This document shows positions 56,215 to 64,000 of a stretch of DNA of 64,000 nucleotides, piece after piece. Numbering within the stretch: the stretch's first letter is position 1; each line of letters begins with the position of its first letter. Under the pieces are notes generated by a model. It saw nothing but the letters and a program-made list of their open reading frames with translations, was not told the origin of the DNA and searched no databases. A program made the position numbers and the translations under genes. The DNA comes from CAJBLF01 sp964418415 (GTDB lineage: Bacteria > Patescibacteriota > Gracilibacteria > Absconditabacterales > Absconditicoccaceae): positions 13,605-77,604 of the forward strand of contig CAYQLB010000003.1 of the NCBI GenBank assembly GCA_964418415.1, read 5' to 3'.

Positions 56215-58890
56215 TTATTTTAGTTCGTCTTTGATTTTGTCTAAAATTTGTAATGCTTGCAGAGGAGTGATATTGTTGAGATCGTAGGTGTCGAGCAGTG
56301 ATTTCAATTTCTCGTATTTTATTCAATATTCGGGATTTGGTGAAAGGTCGAAGGTCGAAGGTAGAAGATTCTTATTTTTGTTGCCTTGTCCCTTGTCCCT
56401 TGTCCCTTTTTCCTGTTCAAGTTCATTTAAATGCCCTTTTGCTCTTTCTACTATTGTAGCAGGAATACCCGCTAATTTAGCGACATCGAGACCATAGCTT
56501 TTATTGGCTCATCATTTCACTATTTTTTTCATGAAGATAACTTCTTTATCGGTTTCATAGACACTTACGGAATAGTTTTTCACACCCGGGTGTGTTTCTT
56601 CCAACTGAATCAACTCATGATAATGAGTTGCTATCAATGTTTTCGCTTTGATAGTGATGACGAGATATTCTAAGATTGCTTTGGTCAATGCGAGACCATC
56701 ATAGGTCGCTGTTCCACGACCTAATTCGTCGAAAATAATGAAACTATTTTTCGTCGCATTATTCAAAATATTTGCAACTTCAATCATTTCTGTCATGAAG
56801 GTAGATTGATTTTTTGCAATATTATCTCCGCTTCCTATACGCGCAAATAATGCATCCATCAGCGGAAGCTGACATTCCTTCGCCGGTACGAATAATCCAC
56901 AATGCGCCATCAAGACGATCAATGCATTCTGTCTGAGATAGGTCGATTTACCTCACATATTCGGTCCTGTAATTATATGGAGAAATCAGTTGTCTGTAGT
57001 GGTTCATCATGTATCATGTATCATATATCATGCATCAAGCTGTAAGTCATTTGGTATAAACTGCTGATCGCGTGGTAAAAATTCTTCGATAACCGGATGT
57101 CTTCCTTCGATGATATGTAGTGTATCGTTTTTCACAAACAGTGGTTTGATATATTTCTTTTCCTGTGCTAATATCGCTTGCGAAACGAAAAGATCCAATT
57201 GTGAAATCTTCTCAGCAAATTCGTGCAATTGTTTCATATTATCGTGTATCTTTGTTTTTGCTTGCTCGAGGAATTCGTATTCCATCTTACTCAAAATATC
57301 TTTTGCTTCCAATATCTTTCATTCCAAATTCTCAAGATACGGAGAAGAATATCTCTGACCTCACTTCAGCGTATTCCTACGAACTATTTCAAACTTTCCA
57401 TCTCATTCTCCATTCTCAATTTTAAATTTTCAATTAATATTTTTTTCGAAATTTTCTATGTCTTTATTCGTTACTTCCAAAAAATATCCTTGATTTAGTA
57501 CATACTTTACTTTGACGGTCGGTATGCCTGCGGCTTGTGCCAATTCTTGCTGGTATTGTAAAAGTAGTTCATCACTATGATAAGCAATTTTTCTGAGTTC
57601 ATCTATTTTTTCATGGTATCCATCACGGATATAGTCGATATCGTTTTTGTATTCTTCATCGTTTTTCAAAAGCTGTTCCAAATAATTATACAGATGCTGG
57701 AGATAATTATTACTTACTTCAGTCAATCATAATATTTTCAATTCATCGAGCAAAAATGTATTTTCGAAGAAAATTCTCAGGGTTGATCTAAGTTTGATAA
57801 AGGTATTTGGTAATAGTTTTTTGTATAATATCGTTGTTACGAGTTTTGGTATATCGCGTACATTACATAGAAAATGGTGAATGTTTTTGCTTTTTTCTTG
57901 GTCAGAAAAATATTTCTCTATCATATCCAATCTTCGCTGTAACTGCTCAAGATTTTTGATAGGATTCGTAAGTGTATGGTGGAGAAGTCTAGAACCACCA
58001 GCTGTTTGTGTAGTATTCAAAATATGGAAGAGACTATATTTTTCACTTCATTCATAACTTGAAGATAATAATTCCAGATTTTTAATCGTGACTTCATCCA
58101 GGATGAGATACGTATCCTGTGAATGAAAGGAGATTTTCGTAATATTGGTCAGTGAAGATTTTTGGGTATGGTTCAGATAGGAAAATAATAGGGCTATCGT
58201 TGCTAATCTACCGTTCTCGAGCGCTTTTCCATAGCTTGAAATCTGTTGAACTCCCGTTATTCATGAGATAAATTTTTCTGGATCTGGTGGAATATCCCAT
58301 ATCGAAATCAATGCTTTCATAGCTTGTTGTACGGGTACGGAGATACTTTCTTTTTCAGGAAAATCGATGTCAAAGACTAATTCAACAGGTTTAACCGCGA
58401 TGATAAATTTCTGTAGTTCTTGGATATCTGAAAAGCTTTTGGTTCGGTATTCACCGACACTAAAATCTCATCGAGCAAGATGATAACTATTTCCGTTGGT
58501 ATACGGGATAAAGGTCATTGCCATCGTATAAGTATACGATTTTTTTGCTTCTTGGATATAGGTTCATGGAGTGATGATACGTACGACTTCTCTTTCCACT
58601 ATTTTTCCGGGGATAGGTTCGCTCGTCTGTTCGGCGATAGCGACTTTATAGCCATTATTGATTAATTTCGTAATATATTTGTCGGCACTATGGTAGGGAA
58701 TGCCAGCCATGGGGACGGAATTCTCTGAATTTTTATTCTTGCTCGTGAGGACAATATCGAGCACTTTACTGCAGATTTTTGCGTCTTCAAAGAAGGTTTC
58801 ATAAAAATCTCCCATACGAAAAAATAAGATACAATCTTCATGTTCTTTTTTGATATCAAGATACTGGATAATCGCTGGAGTAAATGCCAA
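56215..58890 (-). CDS. mutS: DNA mismatch repair protein MutS
   Basis: 891 aa from a TTG start, which aligns with the usual N-terminus (FTPAIIQYLDIKKEHEDCILFFRMGDFYETF, including the Phe-x-Glu mismatch-reading motif). ATPase: ITGPNMGGKSTYLRQ with one P-loop Gly as UGA, FARIGSGDNIAKNQSTFM, FIIFDELGRGTATYDG and IATHYHELI. It finds mismatches as a dimer; mutL is not in the window. Short low-complexity inserts are present: about 16 residues before the P-loop, about 25 in the middle and about 25 near the C-terminus (EQEKGTRDKGQGNKNKN). They look derived from the simple repeats found between genes. Confidence 0.95.
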
Positions 58891-58916
58891 AACTAAGAAT
58901 CAAAATGACTAAAATT

Positions 58917-59030
58917 CTGACTCCCTTTGTAAAAGGGAGAAACCCGAAGGGGAGAAGGATTTAAGTCGTAGACACGAAATCCTCCATCCGCATCGGCGGA
59001 TACCTCCTCCTTTTATAAAGGAGGACAATA
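58917..59030. mobile_element. MITE-like inverted-repeat element
   Basis: About 110 bases bounded by CTCCCTTTGTAAAAGGGAG on the left and CTCCTTTTATAAAGGAGG on the right, each itself a hairpin. AACCCGAAGGGG, paired AGGATTT / AAATCCT arms and an internal ATCCGC-ATC-GGCGGAT hairpin lie between. It has no ORF. Similar elements are familiar in other bacterial genomes; only one copy is seen here. Confidence 0.6.
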
Positions 59031-59181
59031 GCTATCTCTAATATTTGTATAAATTAGTTTTTAAAATTCAACTATAAATAAAAATTACAATTTGTCTGTT
59101 AATTCTATATAAAGTATTGAAAATGTAAAGTATTTGAGTATAAGTAAGCAAAATAAAAATATAAACGTAAAATTAATAATT

Positions 59182-59553
59182 ATGAAAGAAATAGATATTT
59201 TAAAAAAAATTTGCGAAAGATTTGATTCTAATGATAAAAACTCTTTTGAATCATGTAATGTGGATGATTTATTGAATTTTATTTTGGAAGATGAGTCCAT
59301 TGAAATACAATCAATAAATGAACTTCCAAAAAAATGTAGATTACTCGTACACAGGCGATTATCTTGTGAGTCATATCTTACGATAACAAACCAACCTGCC
59401 TATACTACTGGTGAAAATGGTAAAGAATATTTATATATTCGTATAAATCCAAAAAACCAAACTACAGAATATTATTATGTATATAAAAAATTTCACAAAG
59501 AAGACTGATTATCTATTCCCAAGAGCTGCCTTGCATTAAGGCGGCTTTTTTAA
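59182..59553 (+). CDS. Small unknown protein whose only UGA lies at the C-terminus (108 or 123 aa)
   Basis: Not recognised. ATG 59182, MKEIDILKKICERFDSNDKNS, basic C-terminal half CRLLVHRRLSCESYLTI and ENGKEYLYIRINPKNQTTEYYYVYKK. Its few glycines use GGT. The only in-frame UGA is at 59506; reading it as Gly adds GLSIPKSCLALRRLF up to TAA at 59551. That extension is encoded by the terminator hairpin itself, so the original protein probably stopped at UGA. I annotate the code-25 end. Confidence 0.6.
59524..59551 (+). terminator. Terminator overlapping the read-through tail
   Basis: AGCTGCCTT-GCATT-AAGGCGGCT followed by six T. It lies after the UGA and before the TAA of the preceding CDS. Confidence 0.75.
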
Positions 59554-59587
59554 AAATTCTACAATACTTTAAGTTTTTTCCCCATCT

Positions 59588-59627
59588 CAATTAAAAAAAA
59601 CTCCGGATATACCGGAGATTTTTTTTG
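59588..59627. terminator. Terminator for the UspA-like gene
   Basis: A-tract, CTCCGG-ATATA-CCGGAG, T-tract. It is symmetrical but best placed for the minus-strand gene ending at 59638. Confidence 0.8.
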
Positions 59628-59637
59628 TAACAAATAA

Positions 59638-60465
59638 TTAGCTGAAGGTACCATACCTTCCTGTTTCTTTTGTTTTGGTTAGGATTACTGGTTGAGCGTA
59701 AGTATCTATACTCAACAATGTTTCGATATTCTGTTTGACAACACTGGGAATTTTTCCCGGATCGACTTCGATGACAAGAGCATCAGCATTTTTCGCTGAA
59801 TACTTACAAAAATGTTTTGCAAAATTTTTTGTTTTTCTGGCAGTTTCTATAGTATAGTTAATACCATATTTCTGCAGGTGTTTGGTCGTATTGTCTTTGA
59901 CCTTGTAGATAATAAATTGTTCATCCGTGTTTTTGGTTTCAGCATTTTCGACGAAGATATGTATCGTTGCATCAAATGCTTTGGCAAGCATATACACGGT
60001 ATTGAGTTTTTGTACTTTTCTTTCGCCGTCCACAGCAATGGTGATGCGTTTTAACGGAGTAAATACTGCGTTATTCGGCAGAAGAATCGTAGGAATGGTC
60101 ATATTCTGCGGAGTAGTCCAAGCGGTTTTTCCAAAAAAGAGGAGAGATGATCTATCCAAGGTCATGACAATAAATGCTGCACGTTCTTGTTCAGCAATAT
60201 CTTGGATGGATGAGAAGATACTGAGAGGATTAATCTTGAGTTTAGAGATACGGACCTCTGTAGTAGAAATCTTCCTTGCGGCATTGATGACTCTACGAAA
60301 GGGGAGAGCACTCATTTTGCCATCTCTTTTGGGATAGAGTACGACGGGCATTCCTAAATGATTTGCCAAGTTTGTAGCATATTTCGCTACAGTTTTTTGT
60401 TGAGTGTAGGTGTTTGCAAGATCGATTATCGCAAACAAGGTTTTTTGTGAATAGGTTTTCGTCAT
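59638..60465 (-). CDS. Universal-stress-protein-like (UspA fold), 275 aa
   Basis: Starts MTKTYSQKTLFAIIDLANTYTQQ and contains two alpha/beta halves: VVLYPKRDGKMSALPF... and FTPLKRITIAVDGERKVQKLNTVYMLAKAFDATIHIFVEN, the second with the USP start pattern. MTIPTILLPNNAVF and QPVILTK resemble the closing strands. The ATP-binding GxxGxxxx motif is weak. No UGA codon. Probably a tandem USP; function unknown. ATG 60465 is preferred to upstream starts because the USP core begins there. Confidence 0.7.
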   Translation of the reverse strand: MTKTYSQKTLFAIIDLANTYTQQKTVAKYATNLANHLGMPVVLYPKRDGKMSALPFRRVINAARKISTTEVRISKLKINPLSIFSSIQDIAEQERAAFIVMTLDRSSLLFFGKTAWTTPQNMTIPTILLPNNAVFTPLKRITIAVDGERKVQKLNTVYMLAKAFDATIHIFVENAETKNTDEQFIIYKVKDNTTKHLQKYGINYTIETARKTKNFAKHFCKYSAKNADALVIEVDPGKIPSVVKQNIETLLSIDTYAQPVILTKTKETGRYGTFS

Positions 60466-60624
60466 TTTTGTTATATATTTTGGTTTGGAGGAAGACCATA
60501 AGTATTTCATAAATAAAGTCAAGTCCAAAATATCAGGAAGAGTCATCAAAACTTTGAAAAATCAGCATTCCGGGATATACTTATATTGTGGTGCGAGGAT
60601 TTACTTCAGAATTATGAAGAATAT

Positions 60625-62208
60625 ATGCCAAACGAAATCACTAAAAGTATTTTGGAAATCGATGATTTGCAGGGCATAAGCCCCAATTTTGAGCAACTCA
60701 AGATTCTTCCTCAAGAAACGGCTGAAAAGATTGAGACGCTAATTTTCTCCAAAGAAAAAAATACCTTGAAAATACTTACGACAAATAATTTTTCCGACGG
60801 ACTCGCACAATTACTCAAAAGCTTAGAGGAAAAGTGATATACATACGAAGTATTTTATACATCTCCAACAGGATTTCATTATGCATTGAGTCGATATACT
60901 GATATGGAAGGTATCGCTGAACAAAAAAGAAAATCCGAAACAGAACAGAAACAGGCCGCAGGCAAGTGAGCTATTGCTATGATACAGAAAATTTTTGAAA
61001 CGAGAGATGCTATGGAACCGGGAGATTTTATTATGGAGCTTATTAGATTAGCATTCCAGACATGAGCATCTGATCTCCACTTTCAACCACAGGAAGATGG
61101 AGTAATTGTGAGAATCAGAATTGATGGTGTGTTACAGGAATTGCTTGAATTTACTCATCAAGACTTCATAAAATATCTTCAGAAGATGAAGTTTATCTCA
61201 GGGACTAAGATGAATATCGACTACTTACCGCAGGATGGAAGATTCTCTTTCGAGGCGACGGATGTTCATGGAGAAAAGAGAAAGGTTGATGTGAGAATTA
61301 ATTTTATGCCGGGGGTAGAATCTGAAAGTACCGTCATTAGATTCTTGGATCCGACCAAGGGTATCTCTACGTTTGAAAATATCGGATTTACAGAAAGAAC
61401 TTATGAAATATTAAAAAGGAATCTCGAAAAAAATACGGGAATTACTATTTTTACCGGACCTACAGGTTCGTGAAAGACAACAACGCTCTATACAATCCTA
61501 AATACCTTGAATGATGGAAAAAGAAAAATCATCACCCTTGAAGACCCCATCGAATATGAAGTGAACGGTATCCAGCAATCACAGATCAATTATAGTAAAT
61601 GATATACTTACGAGATCTGACTCAAAGCTATTTTGAGACACGATCCAGATATTATTCTAATCTGAGAAACGAGATCACAGGAAACCGCAGAGATTGCAAT
61701 CAATGCAGCGTTGACCTGACATTTGGTATTTACTACTTTACATACGAATTCTGCTATAGAATCTATCCCAAGACTTACAAGTATGGATGTCAAACCATAT
61801 ATGTTGGCGCCATCCTTGAATCTAATTGTAGCACAGAGGTTGGTCAGAAAAGTATGTCCTCATTGTGGAACTAAGAGGGATGCAAATTATAGTGAACAAG
61901 CTGAAATCAAGGAGGCACTCAAAAAAATGAAGGATCTCGACCCAAAATTGGATATTCCATTTGATGGAAAAATTCCTGAGGTGGTAGGGTGTGATCAGTG
62001 TAATGGTAGCGGATATCAATGAAGAATAGCAATCATCGAAACATTCGAGATTACTGATGATATTAAGAAAATGATTGTGGATAATAAAATCGGTATTGAT
62101 CTTTATGCCAAAGCAAGAGAGGAGTGATTTTTGACACTCCAAGAAGATGGTATTATCAAAATGCTCAAATGAATTACCACGTTGGATGAATTGAGAAGGG
62201 TTTTATAA
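60625..62208 (+). CDS. pilB: PilB/GspE-type secretion ATPase
   Basis: 527 aa. GASDLHFQPQEDGVIVRIRIDGVL is the classic start of the ATPase core. Walker A FTGPTGSGKTTTLYTIL has UGA as one Gly. ITLEDPIEYEVNGIQQSQIN follows, with DPDIILIGETRSQETAEIAINAALTGHLVFTTLHTNSA (Walker B and His box). A tetra-Cys zinc motif CPHCGTK...CDQCNGSGY is present. It powers type IV pilus assembly. ATG 60625 is chosen, but the frame is open back to 60517, so a slightly longer N-terminus is possible. No pilin or PilC is in the window. Confidence 0.93.
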
Positions 62209-62219
62209 ATTATGTGTAT

Positions 62220-62636
62220 ATGCATATGACATGACAAATAAAATGAGTTATTCCAACTACCTGAGAGGCTGTTCTGAAAACGAACACTGTCGTTAGTACA
62301 GAAGAAATTATAACGGTAACCAACGATCAGGTCGGTGATGTATTGTATATTTCAGAAAAAATACATATGCCAGAAACAAAAGATATCAAGCGTGTTTATC
62401 GATCTGATTTTGAACTAAAATCTAGGAAAGATGCTGAAGAATTAGTAAAACAGAAAAAAGCAATATTTTATCACAAGGACAAAGAAAGTGATTTTTTCGT
62501 CTACAATGAAAAGGCAGGAGAATTGATTGCATTCAAAAAAAATGATTATCTGATCTACCCTCAAGGATATCTTACATTCGATGGAAGGGATTATATTTCT
62601 TATGATGATCTCGGAGATGAAATCGGAAGATTTTAA
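62220..62636 (+). CDS. Uncharacterised protein after pilB (138 aa)
   Basis: ATG 62220 or 62226, 11-17 bases after pilB, giving MHMTGQIKGVIPTTGEAVLKTNTV with three UGA codons read as Gly. The rest is EEIITVTNDQVGDVLYISEK..., then charged (KSRKDAEELVKQKKAIFYHKDKES) and ends YDDLGDEIGRF. Without the code change it would start at about 62343. No family was recognised. Close spacing suggests it is co-transcribed with pilB. Confidence 0.65.
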
Positions 62637-62654
62637 TGGAGAGATAGAAATTTA

Positions 62655-62685
62655 GTTACGGCTGCAATACTTAACGCCGGAATGA
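62655..62685. repeat. Dispersed GCCGGAA inverted repeat, degenerate copy 3
   Basis: TTACGGC-TGCAATACTTAAC-GCCGGAATGA. The left arm has changed from TTCCGGC to TTACGGC. Confidence 0.6.
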
Positions 62686-62709
62686 GAAACAGAAGAATAG
62701 AGAAATAAG

Positions 62710-62741
62710 AATGTTCGTTGCTTCGGTAGCGGATTTTTTTA
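62710..62741 (+). terminator. Likely terminator
   Basis: CGTTGC-TTCG-GTAGCG stem with G-U pairs, then ATTTTTTTA. Confidence 0.6.
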
Positions 62742-62817
62742 TTTGATTTTTTCTCTACTAAGCATAGTATTGCAAAAGACTTTACAGACTTTCGATTTTA
62801 TAGATTTTACAGACCTT

Positions 62818-63477
62818 ATGGACCGTTTGATTATCTATATAGATGAAGCAGGAAGATGACCGCTCGCATGACCAGTCTATGTATGACTCGTTGCTTTGAA
62901 AAAAAGAATAGTCCTCAAAGCATACAAAGATTCCAAAATTTGTAGTCCAAAATTGAGAGAAGAATTATATCACAAAGCAACAACCCACAAGCATATCTAT
63001 TGGACGACAGCGAGTGTCTCTCATCAATATATTGATACACAAGGTATCAGTATGGCTATTCATACTGCTATCTGTATATGATTAGAAAAGTTGCTTCAGA
63101 AAATATTAAACAAAGAACATGATTCACTCAAGACATTGATTGCAGCTATAGGTCATAAACATATCAAAGTAGTGATAGATGGAAAATATGATTTTAAACT
63201 TAGAAATACGTTACATATAGAAGTAGAAACAATCGTAGATGGTGATGCTAAAATTCCACAGATTGGTATGGCTTCGATTCTAGCAAAAGTAGAAAGAGAT
63301 AGAGAGATGATTCAGATACACAAAAAATATCCAAAATATGGATTCGACAAGCACAAAGGGTACGGGACACAGATACATCGTGATAGAATACTACAATACG
63401 GACCTTGTAAGATACATAGGAAAAGTTTTTTGAAAAAATTATATCATTCAGATAATCAGCAGCAGTTATTTTCATAA
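62818..63477 (+). CDS. rnhB: Ribonuclease HII
   Basis: 219 aa. Catalytic motif YIDEAGRGPLAGPVYVGLVAL (Asp, Glu), where three Gly are UGA. KVVIDGKYDF gives a third acidic residue, and GDAKIPQIGMASILAKVERDREM the fourth, with the typical SILAKVxRD box. The C-terminal YGFDKHKGYGTQIHRDRILQYGPCKIHRKSF is standard. It removes ribonucleotides from DNA. The 70-base leader carries TTTACAGAC repeats. Confidence 0.95.
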
Positions 63478-63483
63478 TAAAGA

Positions 63484-63512
63484 AAACCCTGCATTGCTGC
63501 AGGGTAGTCTTA
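63484..63512 (-). terminator. Terminator near the cold-shock gene
   Basis: CCCTGCA-TTGC-TGCAGGG with a T-rich tail on the minus strand. It could stop read-through from the cold-shock gene, which ends 79 bases away. Confidence 0.6.
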
Positions 63513-63590
63513 AAAGTCTTGGTTATTATAGGAAATAGTATTTCATATATCCGAGTATAATAATTGCGATCTTTTTGGTACGTAATGTGA

Positions 63591-63806
63591 TTAGTCAGCC
63601 ATAACATCAGCTCCACCAACTTTTCTTACGTCTTTAGCTTCAGGACCTTTTCTTCCTTCTCCTACTTCGTAGGTTACGGTGTCACCATCAGCAATAGATT
63701 CTCCGATTACATTTGTTCCATGTACGAATACATCCTTGCTTCCATCTTCTGGAGTGATGAATCCGAAGTTTTTAGTTCTGTTGAAGAACTTTACAATTCC
63801 TTGCAT
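63591..63806 (-). CDS. csp: Cold-shock domain protein
   Basis: 71 aa. MQGIVKFFNRTKNFGFITPEDGSKDVFVHGTNV contains RNP1 (NFGFI) and RNP2 (DVFVH), then VTYEVGEGRKGPEAKDVRKVGG. It binds single-stranded nucleic acid as an RNA chaperone. All glycines use GGN and none UGA, which fits a highly expressed gene. A hairpin (TGGAGG-TATC-TCCACCA, near 63831-63847) in the leader may affect its translation. Confidence 0.95.
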   Translation of the reverse strand: MQGIVKFFNRTKNFGFITPEDGSKDVFVHGTNVIGESIADGDTVTYEVGEGRKGPEAKDVRKVGGADVMAD

Positions 63807-63903
63807 TAATTAATTGGGTAATGAATAAAATTTGGAGGTATCTCCACCAAAGAATATACGATATTCCTAAGGAAATACAAGAGAAAATTTGAAGAAAAAA
63901 CAG

Positions 63904-63931
63904 TTGACAAATTAAATAAAATAATTATAAA
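63904..63931 (+). promoter_or_regulatory. Promoter at window end
   Basis: TTGACA, 16-base spacer, TATAAA. Transcription would begin near 63938, where an ATG stands. Confidence 0.55.
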
Positions 63932-63937
63932 AGGAGA

Positions 63938-64000
63938 ATGAAATTTTCCTGATTTCCAGTCCAAAGTGCAACAAATTGTTATAAATTAAGTTTAACACCG
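63938..64000 (+). CDS. Possible leaderless gene start, cut by window edge
   Basis: ATG followed by 20 open codons to the last base (MKFSGFPVQSATNCYKLSL), with one UGA-Gly. It lies about 7 bases after a good -10, so the transcript would be leaderless. AAGGAG sits one base before the ATG, too close to act as a ribosome site. Product unknown. Confidence 0.35.

Noticed and set aside
59927..60337. A 136-codon plus-strand reading frame.
   Set aside because: Antisense shadow of the UspA-like gene.
63931..63940. AAGGAG at the window end as a ribosome-binding site.
   Set aside because: Only one base separates it from the ATG, too close to function.
1..64000. Most genes look frameshifted or riddled with premature UGA stops, as in pseudogenes.
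   Set aside because: The UGAs fall on conserved glycines in essential genes and frames continue to UAA/UAG, so this is a code change, not decay.
1..64000. tRNA, rRNA, integrase or complete insertion sequences.
   Set aside because: I found no convincing tRNA arms, rRNA segments or transposase motifs on either strand by reading; a dedicated scan could still find one.

Overview
The window comes from a bacterium that reads UGA as glycine (genetic code 25), which points to the Absconditabacteria (SR1) / Gracilibacteria (BD1-5) branch of the Patescibacteria (CPR). With the standard code nearly every gene is broken into pieces. With UGA = Gly, recA, EF-G, mutS, prfA, RNase HII, the PilB ATPase and many others become full-length, and the UGAs fall on invariant glycines such as the P-loops of MutS and PilB and the RNase HII DEAGRG motif. 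A release factor 1 gene is present; no RF2 and no tRNA gene were seen. DNA is AT-rich, Shine-Dalgarno sequences are mostly absent, and recA looks leaderless.

Layout. 1-900: end of a SufS-type cysteine desulfurase. 1.3-11.7 kb: a plus-strand cell-envelope cluster with two related coiled-coil/membrane proteins (582 and 2136 aa), an NlpC/P60-like protein and a VanY-type D,D-carboxypeptidase. 11.7-14.3 kb: a LexA/UmuD-like repressor, an S23 four-helix-bundle protein, an array of phased TTGACA motifs, and recA. 14.4-25.5 kb: surface functions (CHAP hydrolase with a His-rich tail, GT4 glycosyltransferase, 1544-aa beta-helix/Ig-like adhesin, PKD-domain membrane protein, SLH protein). 25.7-29.1 kb: gatC, fusA and a conserved unknown. 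29.1-40.5 kb: a long minus-strand run with a VirB4-like ATPase, a polytopic membrane protein, an 880-aa protein joining a Cys-rich ectodomain to three VirB2-like membrane pairs, secG, a family-5 solute-binding protein, a site-2 protease, a second S23 protein, prfA and a YiiX-like papain-fold protein. 40.7-49.6 kb: small membrane and lipoproteins, a PriA C-terminal half, an HD hydrolase, dus, mtgA, dedA and two methyltransferases. 49.7-64 kb: lipoproteins, a methyltransferase, an RNase H-fold exonuclease, a 723-aa membrane-anchored unknown, a pseudouridine synthase, mutS, a UspA-like protein, PilB, rnhB and a cold-shock protein.

Taken together the genes describe a reduced housekeeping set embedded in a large surface and secretion repertoire: peptidoglycan hydrolases, adhesins, a T4SS-like apparatus and a type IV pilus ATPase. 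This suits a cell that lives attached to, or feeds on, other bacteria; that lifestyle is inferred from the lineage and gene content. The most unusual items are the 2136-aa protein cluster with two wall hydrolases, the triple-pilin/Cys-rich fusion in the T4SS-like operon, the CATTAC-hairpin repeat family around the SOS-like genes, and a few genes that lack sense UGA or carry just one near the C-terminus.
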